A stretch of DNA of 64,000 nt, from assembly GCF_003934165.1 (NCBI RefSeq), contig NZ_RKST01000018.1:55261-119260 (forward strand). Direction: 5' to 3'. Both the position numbers and the translations under genes were made by a program. The notes beneath the pieces were generated by a model. The model had not been told where the DNA came from, searched no databases, and worked only from the letters and a program-made list of their open reading frames with translations. This document shows positions 45,345-53,542 of the stretch, piece by piece. How positions within the stretch are numbered: position 1 is the stretch's first letter; each line of letters starts with the position of its first letter. The stretch is from Borborobacter arsenicus. GTDB lineage: Bacteria > Pseudomonadota > Alphaproteobacteria > Rhizobiales > Rhizobiaceae.

Positions 45345-46352
45345 GTGAACCTGATAAAGTCCCTCTCCATCGCCGCAATTTTGGCCGCAGGCCTCGTCAC
45401 CAACGCCTCCGCCAAGGACGTGACGCTGCGGCTTGGCCATGCCGTTTTCGAGCAGCATCCGATCCATGACACCGCCGTCCGCTTCAAGGAGGCGGTCGAG
45501 CGCCTCTCCAACGGAAGCGTCAAGATCGAGATCTTCCCCTCTCGCCAGCTGGGCGACGTCAAGGAACTGATGGAGGGCGTTCAGTTCGGCACGGTGGACA
45601 TGACCGTCAATTCCTCCTCGGCATTGGCCACGATCGAGCCGTCGATCGATGCATTCCAGCTGCCCTATGTGATTGGCAGCTACGAGGAATTCGCCCAGCT
45701 TGCGGTTTCGCCGGCGGCCAAGGCCATCATGTCCAGACTGGACAATCACGGCATGGTCGCACTGGGCCTCTATGAAGGCGGCCAGCGCCACTTCCTTACC
45801 GTCAAGCAGCCGGTCACGGCGTTCGAAGGTTTCCACGGGCTGAAGACCCGTGTCGCTCCGGTCAAGATGTTCCTCGATGTCTGGCAGGCCGTGGGCGTCA
45901 ACCCGACCCCTATGGCATATGGCGAAGTCTATACGGCACTGGAGACAGGCACGCTCGACGCAGTCGAGATCAACCTCACCTCGATCGAGAGTGAGAAGTA
46001 TTACGAGATCGCCAAGCAGGTCACGCTCACCGGCCACTATTTCTGGCCGAGCTTCCTGTTGATCAACAAGATGAAGCTCGATGGCCTGGCGCCTGAGCAG
46101 CAGGCGGCAATCCGCCAGGCTGCAGACGAGATCGTCAAGCCACAGGTAATGGCGGTCGCCGAGCTCGACCAGAAGATCATCACTCAATTGAAGGAGCGCG
46201 GCGCCACCATCATCGAGCCGGATGAGGCGTTCAGGAAAGCCCTGACCGATGCCGTAAAGCCCGTCGTCGAGAACTATGCCTCGCAAAACCCGCTCATCGC
46301 CGATTTCGTCAAGGCCGGTGAAGAGCTGCGCGCGGGCCAGCAGGCGAACTGA
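45345..46352 (+). CDS. TRAP transporter substrate-binding protein DctP
   Basis: DctP-type receptors capture organic acids in the periplasm for sodium-driven TRAP uptake. The start is GTG 45345 with AGGAGG six bases before. The 335-residue protein has a signal peptide cleaved near TNASA (about residue 23) and the family landmarks VRFKEAVERLSNGSVKIEIFPSRQLG, the ligand carboxylate-binding arginine region GLKTRVAPVKMFLDVWQAVG, and ALETGTLDAVEINLTSI. A perfect hairpin separates it from dctQ. The ligand is unknown, probably the acid metabolised by the downstream enzymes. Confidence 0.93.
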   Translation: MNLIKSLSIAAILAAGLVTNASAKDVTLRLGHAVFEQHPIHDTAVRFKEAVERLSNGSVKIEIFPSRQLGDVKELMEGVQFGTVDMTVNSSSALATIEPSIDAFQLPYVIGSYEEFAQLAVSPAAKAIMSRLDNHGMVALGLYEGGQRHFLTVKQPVTAFEGFHGLKTRVAPVKMFLDVWQAVGVNPTPMAYGEVYTALETGTLDAVEINLTSIESEKYYEIAKQVTLTGHYFWPSFLLINKMKLDGLAPEQQAAIRQAADEIVKPQVMAVAELDQKIITQLKERGATIIEPDEAFRKALTDAVKPVVENYASQNPLIADFVKAGEELRAGQQAN

Positions 46353-46360
46353 CTGGGCAG

Positions 46361-46390
46361 CGTTGCCGGCAGCGACAAGCCGGCAACGCG
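46361..46390 (+). promoter_or_regulatory. Intercistronic hairpin between dctP and dctQ
   Basis: GCGTTGCCGGC and GCCGGCAACGC pair perfectly over 11 bases with an 8-base loop, 8 bases after the dctP stop, without a U-tract. Such hairpins often protect the receptor mRNA from 3' decay so that receptor exceeds permease. Confidence 0.6.
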
Positions 46391-46417
46391 CTCAATCCGT
46401 GTTCTGGAGGAGCGCTC

Positions 46418-46936
46418 ATGGCTGGAGTTGAAGATAGAAAGCGCCTCGAGCGCTTCTGGCTGGCCTATATCTGGTTTATCGAGACCTTTGCCGTCTTCGG
46501 CACCATGGTCGTCGTCATAGTGGCTTCGGCTCAGGTCTTCTTTCGCTATGCCCTCGGGGCATCGCTTTTCTGGTCGGAAGAGCTGATGCGCTACCTGATG
46601 GTCTGGATCGTGTTTTTGACCGCCGGCATCGCCTATTCACGCGGTGAGCTTCTCGGCATGCGGTTGCTGGTCAATGCGCTGCCCTCTCGCCTGGCCAGGA
46701 TAGTCGACCTTGTCGGACGCGCGCTGATCCTGGTCTTCCTGCTGGTGGTCGCCTGGTACGGCTTCGATTTCGCCTACCGCACCAGCGCGCAGCAAGCGGC
46801 CGCGCTCGAGTTCTCGTTGTTCTGGGTCCACATCGCCATCGCGGTCGGTGCATGCCTGCTCGCCATCCATGTGGTGCTGGCCAGCGTCTTCAACGCTCTT
46901 CTCGTAACCGACGAAGCACCGGAGCTTCACCAATGA
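46418..46936 (+). CDS. TRAP transporter small permease DctQ
   Basis: The 172-residue protein has four membrane helices (about 22-42, 55-75, 98-120 and 137-160) and the DctQ pattern FFRYALGASLFWSEELMRYLMVWIVFLTAG followed by GELLGM. It pairs with the large subunit to form the membrane complex. The ATG at 46418 has GGAGGAG upstream, and the stop overlaps dctM as ATGA. Confidence 0.93.
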   Translation: MAGVEDRKRLERFWLAYIWFIETFAVFGTMVVVIVASAQVFFRYALGASLFWSEELMRYLMVWIVFLTAGIAYSRGELLGMRLLVNALPSRLARIVDLVGRALILVFLLVVAWYGFDFAYRTSAQQAAALEFSLFWVHIAIAVGACLLAIHVVLASVFNALLVTDEAPELHQ

Positions 46937-48210
46937 TCTGGCTCGGCTCGATTTTTATCGTCACCCTGCTGACGGGTATCCCGATCGTATTCGTCCTCGG
47001 AATAAGCGCGCTCGGCTACTTCGTCCTGACCGGCCAGACGAATTTCCTGCTGGTCCTGCCGCAGCGCATGTTTGCTGGCGTCGACCAGTTCGTGCTCTTG
47101 GCCATCCCGTTGTTCATTCTCGCCGGAAACATCATGGATGTCGGCGGGTTGACGCGCCGCCTGCTCGATTTCGCAAATTCCATTGTCGGCCGCTTTCGCG
47201 GCGGCCTGTCCCTGACCACGATCTGGGGCAGCTTCCTGTTCGGCGGCGTTTCCGGATCGGCGGCAGCCGATGCGGCCGCCCTTGGCACCGTGCTGGTGCC
47301 GGACATGAAGCGCCAGGGCTATGATGTCGACTATGCCGCCGGCCTGGTCGCCGTCTCCTCGCTGATGGCGCCACTGGTGCCGCCCAGCATCGCCATGATC
47401 ATCTATGGCGCGCTCAGTGGCACATCGATATCGCGCCTGCTGATTGCCGGCCTGGTGCCAGGCGTGATCCTCGCAATAGCACTGACCATCTACGCAATCT
47501 GGGCTGCGCATCGCAACGGCTACCCCAAGCTGCCGCCCGCCAGCCTGTCGGCCATCTTCAAGGGCTTCCTCGACACGGGACCGGTGCTGCTTTTGCCCGT
47601 CATCATCGTCGGCGGCATTCGCGGCGGCGTCTTCACCGCGACCGAGGCCGCGGCTGTGGCTGCCATCTATGCGCTGCTGGTCGCCGGCCTGTATTACCGG
47701 GCGCTGAACTGGACCTATCTGCGCCGCGCCTTCCTGACCACGGCAGTCATCACCGCGTCGATCTATCTTCTGATCGCCATGGCCAATATCGCCGCATTCA
47801 TCTTCGCGATGGAACGGATCCCCCAGCACGTCGTCGAAGCCCTGATGTCGGTCAGCGACAATAAGTTCGTCGTCCTGCTACTGGTCAACCTCATCTTGCT
47901 GGTGCTGGGCATGTTCCTCGACACGGTTGGCATTCTCATCCTGACCGTGCCGGCGCTGATCGGCATCGGCCAGGCGCTCGGCATGGACCCGGTCCATCTT
48001 GGCGTTATGGTCGTGTTCAACGTGCTGATCGGCTTCGTCACGCCGCCGGTGGGCCTGTGCCTGTTCATCGTGGCGGGCGTGGCCAAGCGGCCGCTGGAGA
48101 AGGTCGCGCTCAAGGCTGTGCCGATGATCGGCGTTGCGCTGGTGGTGCTGGCACTCATCACCTTGTTTCCGCAACTGGTCCTGTTCCTTCCCGACCTCAT
48201 TGTCGGATGA
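46933..48210 (+). CDS. TRAP transporter large permease DctM
   Basis: DctM is the sodium-coupled transport subunit. The ATG at 46933 (MIWLGSIFIVTLLTG) overlaps the dctQ stop. The 425-residue protein is hydrophobic with about 12 helices and shows family landmarks: VLLAIPLFILAGNIMDVGGLTRRL, SGSAAADAAALGTVLVPDM, PPSIAMIIYG and the C-terminal GFVTPPVGLCLFI. The stop overlaps the next gene start as ATGA, linking transport to metabolism directly. Confidence 0.95.
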   Translation: MIWLGSIFIVTLLTGIPIVFVLGISALGYFVLTGQTNFLLVLPQRMFAGVDQFVLLAIPLFILAGNIMDVGGLTRRLLDFANSIVGRFRGGLSLTTIWGSFLFGGVSGSAAADAAALGTVLVPDMKRQGYDVDYAAGLVAVSSLMAPLVPPSIAMIIYGALSGTSISRLLIAGLVPGVILAIALTIYAIWAAHRNGYPKLPPASLSAIFKGFLDTGPVLLLPVIIVGGIRGGVFTATEAAAVAAIYALLVAGLYYRALNWTYLRRAFLTTAVITASIYLLIAMANIAAFIFAMERIPQHVVEALMSVSDNKFVVLLLVNLILLVLGMFLDTVGILILTVPALIGIGQALGMDPVHLGVMVVFNVLIGFVTPPVGLCLFIVAGVAKRPLEKVALKAVPMIGVALVVLALITLFPQLVLFLPDLIVG

Positions 48211-49289
48211 CGATCATGAGTGCCCGCCTCGAAACCAGCATCGGTGAAATCCGTCTCAAGAATCCGGTGATTGCGGCTGCGGCCGAGCACCTGATCGAGG
48301 AGGATGGCATATTGAGCGCCATCCGCGCCGGGGCGGGAGCGGTCGTCGTCAAGTCGACCAATGAATCCGAGGCTGCGAAGGATCAGTTACGACGCGCCGA
48401 ATATGTCGCGCTCGACGAGAACTGGCGACCGGTGACATGGGGTCCGGCCGCCTCGCGCAGCGCCACCGTCTTCAGCCGCTCGGGGCTCACGCCCCTGTCC
48501 TTTGATGCCTGGCTCGAGCAGAACCGGCGCGCCGAACAGGTCGCCCGCGACCATGACTGCCTGCTTGTGCCGAGCCTGATCCTGGCTGATCTCGACAGGG
48601 CTGTCGGCATGGCCAGGTCTGTTGCCGACGCCGGCTTTCGTGTCCTCGAATTCAATATCGGCACGCCCTATGCGAGCCAGGCCGCGAAGGGTGCAGTCAG
48701 CACCGAACTGTCGCCTGAGCGCGTGGCGTCGATCGTCCGGACCATTCGCAAGGCGGTTGCGTTGCCGCTATGGATCAAGGTCACCGGTCAGAGCGAACGT
48801 GTCCCGGAACTGGCCGAGGCCGCCTTCCAGTCCGGGGCTGACAGCGTGGTGATGGCGGGGCGACTGCTTGGCTTCCTGCCGGATCTCACTACCCGCAAGC
48901 CCGTGCTCGGCACCAGTTGCGGCATTGGAGGCTATTGGAACCTGCCTTTGACCTGCCACTGGCTTGCCTCGACGCGGCAGCGGCTGGGGGCAGCCCGGCC
49001 GCTGATCGGCATCAACGGTGCGGCAAGCGGTCACGACGTTGCCCGCATGATGCTGGCGGGTGCGTCGGCGGTCGGCTTGGCCTCGGCCGTGATGATGCGT
49101 GGTTTTCAGGTGGTCGAGCAAGCCGTGGGCGATCTCTGCGCCTATTGCGCCGAGGCAGGACTTAGCGCCGAGGACCTGGTCGGCATCGCCGCCGATCAGC
49201 GCAAGTCCTTCGCCGACATGCCGGTGCTCGACGACCACTGGAAGAATTTCATCCCAACAATGTCCGCAACCAAGGAGCCGAAATCATGA
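48207..49289 (+). CDS. Dihydroorotate dehydrogenase-like FMN oxidoreductase
   Basis: The 360-residue protein has a TIM-barrel FMN fold of the DHOD/PreA type: an N-terminal NPVIAAAAEHLI, VVVKSTNES (the flavin-contacting lysine), LEFNIGTPY, PLWIKVTGQSE, and the phosphate-binding region ADSVVMAGRLLG and GINGAASGHDVARMMLAGASAVGLAS. True DHOD signatures are not complete, and the housekeeping pyrD would not be expected in a TRAP operon, so it probably oxidises or reduces a pathway intermediate. ATG 48207 overlaps dctM; ATG 48216 is an alternative. It overlaps the next gene by four bases. Confidence 0.85.
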   Translation: MTIMSARLETSIGEIRLKNPVIAAAAEHLIEEDGILSAIRAGAGAVVVKSTNESEAAKDQLRRAEYVALDENWRPVTWGPAASRSATVFSRSGLTPLSFDAWLEQNRRAEQVARDHDCLLVPSLILADLDRAVGMARSVADAGFRVLEFNIGTPYASQAAKGAVSTELSPERVASIVRTIRKAVALPLWIKVTGQSERVPELAEAAFQSGADSVVMAGRLLGFLPDLTTRKPVLGTSCGIGGYWNLPLTCHWLASTRQRLGAARPLIGINGAASGHDVARMMLAGASAVGLASAVMMRGFQVVEQAVGDLCAYCAEAGLSAEDLVGIAADQRKSFADMPVLDDHWKNFIPTMSATKEPKS

Positions 49290-50200
49290 GCACCGCCGCC
49301 ACCGCACGCGAGCAAACCGTCAGCCGGCTGATGCAGGGCAGCGTCGACCTGCATGTGCATAGCGGCCCTTCGCTGATGCCGCGCAAGGTCGATCATATCG
49401 AAGTGGTAAGGCAGGCCGCGGAAGCCGGCATGAAGGCCGTCCTTCTCAAGGACCACTACTATCCGACCATGCCGATCGCGCATCTGCTCAACAAGCATCT
49501 TGAACTGCCGGTCACCACGATCGGCGCGATCGTGCTCAACAATCCTGTCGGTGGCCTCAATCCGAGCGCTGTGGACTATGCGCTGAAGCAGGGCGCGCGT
49601 GTCGTCTGGATGGCCACGGCGCACGCCCGCAACCATATCGAGCACGACAAGAAGGATGCCGACTTCAAGAACAAGTTTCCGGTTAACTCGAAAAAGACCG
49701 TCCAGGCGGTGGGCGCCTCGCTGGTCGATGACAAGGGCGTCGTTCTCGACGAGGTCAAGCAGATCCTCGATCTCATCGCCGATGCGGACGCTGCCGTTTC
49801 CGGCGGGCACCATCATATCGACGAGCTGTGGCCCTTCTACGAGGAGGCCAGGAAGCGCGGCGTCAAGCGCCTGTTCCTGAACCATCCGACCTATGTCAAC
49901 GAGGCGTCGTTCCAGGACATCCAGCAACTGGTGGGCATGGGTGTGAAGATGGAGCATTCGATCTGCATGTTCATTCCGTCCACCTTCTATCAGTTCGACA
50001 AGGAGCATCTGCGGGCCGCAATTGCCGCCGGCGGTGTAGAGAATACATTTTTCGGTTCCGATCTCGGCCAGAACAACAATCCGACCCCGGTCGAGGGCTT
50101 CCGGCAGATCATCGAGCTGCTGCTGGAGCTTGGCTACAGCGAGGCGGATATCAGCAAGATGGTCTCGACCAATGCATCCGACCTGATGGGGCTCAAATGA
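49286..50200 (+). CDS. DUF6282-type, PHP/amidohydrolase-like metal-dependent hydrolase
   Basis: The 304-residue protein opens with a metal-binding DLHVHSGPSLMPRKVDHIE (about 21-39), typical of DUF6282 proteins, which resemble PHP or amidohydrolase enzymes. Further probable ligands are in VLLKDHYYPT, ATAHARNHIEH, VSGGHHHIDELW, FLNHPTY and the late FFGSDLGQNNNP. It likely hydrolyses a C-N or ester bond, perhaps opening a ring handled by the adjacent flavoprotein (inference). Start and stop overlap both neighbours as ATGA. No member with a known reaction comes to mind. Confidence 0.8.
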   Translation: MSTAATAREQTVSRLMQGSVDLHVHSGPSLMPRKVDHIEVVRQAAEAGMKAVLLKDHYYPTMPIAHLLNKHLELPVTTIGAIVLNNPVGGLNPSAVDYALKQGARVVWMATAHARNHIEHDKKDADFKNKFPVNSKKTVQAVGASLVDDKGVVLDEVKQILDLIADADAAVSGGHHHIDELWPFYEEARKRGVKRLFLNHPTYVNEASFQDIQQLVGMGVKMEHSICMFIPSTFYQFDKEHLRAAIAAGGVENTFFGSDLGQNNNPTPVEGFRQIIELLLELGYSEADISKMVSTNASDLMGLK

Positions 50201-50970
50201 CAATCCCGGCAGCGTCGCTACGCGCCCGGATACGCGCGGGCGAAACCGTCATCGGCACCTTCGTGAAAACCCCGGCACCTCACATTGTCGAGGTCCTGGG
50301 CCTGTCCGGCCTCGATTTCGTTGTCGCCGACAGGGAACACGCACCGATCAATGCAGCGGCGCTGGACCTTATGGTGATGGCGGGAAGAGCCGTTGCCATG
50401 CCCGTCATCGTGCGCGTTCCGGCCAATGAGGCGACGACCATAGCCTCGTCACTCGATCTTGGGGCAGCCGGTATGGTCGTGCCGCATATCGGCAGCGCCG
50501 AGGAGGCACAAGCCGCCCTGGACGCGTCGAAATTTTCGCGCGGCCGCCGCGGTTTCTCGCCATCACCGCGCGCGGCCGGATACGGCACCGAGGGGCACGC
50601 CGACTTCCGCCGCCGTTCCGACGATGAGAGCATTTTCCTCGCCCAGATCGAGGATCGCGCGGCACTCGACAATATCGAGGCGATCGCTGCAATCGACGCG
50701 ATCGACGCGCTATGCATCGGCCCGGCCGATCTGGCGCTGTCGCTTGGGTGCGAACCGGCCGACGCGGCCCTCGCACAAGCGATCGACACAGTGCTTGCCG
50801 CCGCCGGGCGCCATGGCAAGCCCGTGGGCATTTTCCTTGGGCGCGGCGATCAGATAGCCGCCTATGCGGTGATGGGCATGTCCGTCTTCATCTGCGGCTC
50901 GGACCAGAGCCTGATGATGGCCGGCGCCCGACAACTCAGCCAGGCGGCAGCGCAACTGCGCGCCGCATGA
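50197..50970 (+). CDS. HpcH/HpaI aldolase family protein
   Basis: Class II aldolases of this family split 2-keto-3-deoxy or 4-hydroxy-2-oxo acids to pyruvate and an aldehyde, using a divalent metal. The 257-residue protein has FVVADREHAP (catalytic arginine/glutamate/histidine region), PVIVRVPANEATTIASSLDLGAAGMVVPHI, the FSRGRRGFSPSPRAAGYG stretch, and IGPADLALSLG. This would be the carbon-carbon bond cleavage step of the pathway. ATG 50197 overlaps the previous stop. Confidence 0.9.
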   Translation: MTIPAASLRARIRAGETVIGTFVKTPAPHIVEVLGLSGLDFVVADREHAPINAAALDLMVMAGRAVAMPVIVRVPANEATTIASSLDLGAAGMVVPHIGSAEEAQAALDASKFSRGRRGFSPSPRAAGYGTEGHADFRRRSDDESIFLAQIEDRAALDNIEAIAAIDAIDALCIGPADLALSLGCEPADAALAQAIDTVLAAAGRHGKPVGIFLGRGDQIAAYAVMGMSVFICGSDQSLMMAGARQLSQAAAQLRAA

Positions 50971-51009
50971 ATGACTCTTCCGCCAAATCAAGACAGAAAG
51001 GACGAGGCC

Positions 51010-51342
51010 GTGAACATACACAGCATTGATTGGGACGCGATCGAATGGACCCCGGTGCGCCAGGGCGTCGAACGCAAGGCGTTTTCGGGGGCGGGTGCCA
51101 CGGTTGCGCTGCATCGCCTGCATCCGGGCCACGAGCCCAAGCCGCACAGCCATGTCAACGAACAGATCGTCTACATCCTCGCCGGTACGGTCGATTTCCA
51201 TATCGGTGACGAGGTGGTGCGCCTCAGCGCCGGCGGCCTGGCCGTTGTTCCGCCAAACGTGATGCATCATGCCGAAGTCGTCGGCGATGAGCCGGTGCTC
51301 AATCTGGATGTATTTACGCCCGCACGACCGGAATACGCCTGA
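51010..51342 (+). CDS. Cupin domain protein
   Basis: This 110-residue single-cupin protein has motif 1 HPGHEPKPHSHVNEQIVYILAG (metal-binding histidines and glutamate) and motif 2 PNVMHHAEVVGDE. The start is uncertain: GTG 51010 has AAGGA seven bases upstream, while an in-frame ATG at 50971 follows the aldolase stop directly. It is the last gene of the operon and may be an isomerase, dioxygenase or binding protein. Cupins often handle unstable keto acids in such pathways. Confidence 0.85.
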   Translation: MNIHSIDWDAIEWTPVRQGVERKAFSGAGATVALHRLHPGHEPKPHSHVNEQIVYILAGTVDFHIGDEVVRLSAGGLAVVPPNVMHHAEVVGDEPVLNLDVFTPARPEYA

Positions 51343-51409
51343 TCTCGACGTCCGCGTGGCCGGCAAGGTGCCGCCAGCTCCGTGTTGCTTGACGCTCGCT
51401 TTTTTTTGA

Positions 51410-51447
51410 ACAGGAGACGGCCTGACGTCCGACAGGCCGTCTCCTGT
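51410..51447. terminator. Perfect 15-bp hairpin after the cupin gene
   Basis: ACAGGAGACGGCCTG pairs with CAGGCCGTCTCCTGT around ACGTCCGA. T8 lies before the hairpin on the plus strand instead of after it, so it is not a standard intrinsic terminator for the operon; it may stabilise the 3' end or act with Rho. Confidence 0.5.
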
Positions 51448-51550
51448 AACATGAATCTTGAAGCCGGGAACGCCCGCATTCATCATCCGAGCATATCCAC
51501 CGTGATCGACAGTTCTTTTCGGTCCGTCAGGTGCGAGATTCCACTTGCTC

Positions 51551-51574
51551 TATCATACTAAAAATAGGATGATA
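51551..51574. promoter_or_regulatory. AT-rich operator-like palindrome
   Basis: TATCATAC and GGATGATA form 8-base arms with one mismatch around TAAAAATA. Its place upstream of the binding protein gene suggests a regulator site; the cognate regulator is unknown. Confidence 0.35.
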
Positions 51575-51731
51575 ATATCACTGACACCAACGGCCTGTGT
51601 AGGTTGACTTCTGCATGCGGTTCGGTTCGACGAATGAGGAACGACGTGCGCGTCCCGGTTTCAGGTCGCTCGCGTCGACGTTGAGGTGTGCAGTGATTTG
51701 GCGGCCCAACAACCGATCCGGAGGAGAGTTA

Positions 51732-52889
51732 ATGAACAGGCGCACCAATCTGATTACGACATTGGCATTGTCGATGCTGATGGCGACAGCCGGCATCGCA
51801 TCTGCCGACACTATCAAAATCGGTATCAACCAGCCTCTGACCGGGCCGTTCGCGGCATCCGGCACCTATATCGTCGACGGCGCCAAGATCGCCGCTGAAG
51901 AGATCAATGCCAATGGCGGCATTCTCGGCAATCAGGTCGAACTGGTCATCGAGGACAACAAGAGCAACCCGACCGAAGCCGCGGCCGTGGCCGAAAAGCT
52001 GATCGAGCGCGACAAGGTGCCGGTGATCATGGGCGCCTGGGGTTCCAGCCTGACGCTCGCCGCCATGCCGAAGCTGATGCAGTATGAAGTGCCGATGCTG
52101 GTCGAGACCTCGTCCTCCAGCAAGATCACCAAGCAGGGCAACCCTTACATCTTCCGGATTTCACCCCCATCCTGGGTTGAAGCGGCGCTATTCAAGACAC
52201 TGCTGCCCTCGCTCGACATCAAGAAGGTCGATTTCCTGGCCATCAACAATGACTGGGGTCGGGGCACCATTACCGACTTCACCACCATGTTCCAGGAAAA
52301 CGGCGTAGAGGTCGGCCTGACCGAGATCATGGACCAGGCGGCGCAGGACATGAGCGCGCAGCTTTCCAAGATCAAATCGTCGGACGCAGACACGATCATC
52401 GTCACCACGGCCGTCGAACAGCTGACACTTGTGCTGAAGCAGGCAGCCGCTCTAGGCATCACCAAGCGGATCATCACCACCGGCGGCTCGCAAAATCCTG
52501 ATCAGCTGATCGATCAGGCAGGCGCGGCAGCCAACAACACCATGCATATGGTGTTCTTTGCGCCCTGGATGCCGGAAAAGTCGCCGCATCCGGATCAGGC
52601 CAAGGCCTTCATCGACGCCTGGGAAAAAGCCGGCCACGACAAGGCAGGTCTGACGGAAAGCTATCGCGGCTATGACGGCATCCGCGTCATCAAGGCTGCG
52701 ATTGAAAAGGCCGGTGCAGCCGAGCCCCAAGCGATCCGCGACGCGTTCTGGCAGATCGAAGTGCCGACACTCAATGGCACCGTCACCTTCGTCAAGGACG
52801 GCCCGGAAGGCCGGGAGAGCGGCCAATACATGGCGAATGGCACGCTGATCAAGATCGTTGACGGCAAGATCGTCCTGGCCGGCTCCTGA
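51732..52889 (+). CDS. Branched-chain amino-acid type ABC substrate-binding protein (LivJ-like)
   Basis: The 385-residue periplasmic receptor starts at ATG 51732 with GGAGGAG six bases upstream. The signal peptide is cleaved near GIASA (about residue 22); the Peripla_BP_6 body begins IKIGINQPLTGPFAASG and has VELVIEDNKSNPTEAAAVAEKLI. These proteins bind amino acids, amides or aromatic acids. No permease or ATPase genes accompany it, so it must use a transporter encoded elsewhere. A strong terminator follows. Confidence 0.92.
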   Translation: MNRRTNLITTLALSMLMATAGIASADTIKIGINQPLTGPFAASGTYIVDGAKIAAEEINANGGILGNQVELVIEDNKSNPTEAAAVAEKLIERDKVPVIMGAWGSSLTLAAMPKLMQYEVPMLVETSSSSKITKQGNPYIFRISPPSWVEAALFKTLLPSLDIKKVDFLAINNDWGRGTITDFTTMFQENGVEVGLTEIMDQAAQDMSAQLSKIKSSDADTIIVTTAVEQLTLVLKQAAALGITKRIITTGGSQNPDQLIDQAGAAANNTMHMVFFAPWMPEKSPHPDQAKAFIDAWEKAGHDKAGLTESYRGYDGIRVIKAAIEKAGAAEPQAIRDAFWQIEVPTLNGTVTFVKDGPEGRESGQYMANGTLIKIVDGKIVLAGS

Positions 52890-52913
52890 TTTTCCAGCAT
52901 CAAGCTCTGAAAC

Positions 52914-52942
52914 GGCCCCGGTGAAACCACCGGGGCCTTTTT
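52914..52942 (+). terminator. Intrinsic terminator after the binding protein gene
   Basis: GGCCCCGGTG pairs perfectly with CACCGGGGCC around AAAC, followed by TTTTT. It begins 24 bases past the stop. Confidence 0.9.
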
Positions 52943-53468
52943 ACTTCTGCATACTGGTCAACGGAACTGCTAGGCTGGTCTTGATGCGATCCATCACCAC
53001 CAAGGTGCGGAACCGCTTCACATTGTGGTTCTGGAAAAACAGCCGGCGGGTGAGCGCCTCGTATTCACCCATCGAGGCCACGGTGATGATGAGAACGAAG
53101 TCGGCCTCGCCCGTTACATAGAAGCATTGCTGGACTTCCGGTGCCCTGGAGAAGCTTTGCTTGGTGGCATCGAGCAGGTCCAGCCTTTCGCTTTCGATAC
53201 CCACCTCCACGACGATGGTGATCGGGCGGCCGACACGGGCCGGATCGACGCAAGCCACATTGCCGGCAATTACACCGTCGGCTTCCAGGCGGCGAATACG
53301 CCGGTGAACCGCTGCGGCTGACAGATTCACCTTCTCGCCTATAACCCGCTGCGGCGTCGTGTTGTCCTGTTGCAGGATTTCCAGGATCGCCAGGTCGAAA
53401 CGATCCAGATCGGACGGGATACCAGCCACCGCATCCTGCACCCCTACCTCCACGCAAAAACGTTGCAT
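52941..53468 (-). CDS. Lrp/AsnC family transcriptional regulator
   Basis: Lrp/AsnC regulators sense amino acids. The 175-residue protein has a helix-turn-helix at about 30-70 (LAILEILQQDNTTPQRVIGEKVNLSAAAVHRRIRRLEADGVI) and the RAM ligand-binding domain at about 80-155 with GEADFVLIITVASMGEYEAL. A 20-residue N-terminal extension precedes the core. It is divergent from diaminopropionate ammonia-lyase with only 74 bases between the starts, so it almost certainly regulates that gene and itself. Confidence 0.93.
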   Translation of the reverse strand: MQRFCVEVGVQDAVAGIPSDLDRFDLAILEILQQDNTTPQRVIGEKVNLSAAAVHRRIRRLEADGVIAGNVACVDPARVGRPITIVVEVGIESERLDLLDATKQSFSRAPEVQQCFYVTGEADFVLIITVASMGEYEALTRRLFFQNHNVKRFRTLVVMDRIKTSLAVPLTSMQK

Positions 53469-53516
53469 TTATATGCCCCAAATAGAGCACAAAATTCGAT
53501 ATATATGCAATATAAT
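53463..53516. promoter_or_regulatory. Shared Lrp-dpaL control region
   Basis: A perfect -10 box TATAAT (53511-53516) for dpaL has no good -35, suggesting activation. TTGCAT (53463-53468, covering the lrp start codon) and ATGCAA (53505-53510) are inverted arms around an AT-rich core, spaced about four helical turns, as expected for an Lrp octamer site. Confidence 0.5.
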
Positions 53517-53542
53517 TTCACCACTACAACAGGAGTGATTTT

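Larger units (their letters stand above)
51343..51731. other. Intergenic region with hairpin and operator-like palindrome
   Basis: These 389 bases separate the catabolic operon from the binding protein gene. They contain a perfect 15-base-pair hairpin (51410-51447) and an AT-rich palindrome (51551-51574), the latter about 160 bases before the next start. No gene was recognised. Confidence 0.5.

Noticed and set aside
48207..49289. Housekeeping dihydroorotate dehydrogenase pyrD
   Set aside because: It is embedded by four-base overlaps in a TRAP catabolic operon and lacks the full DHOD pattern.
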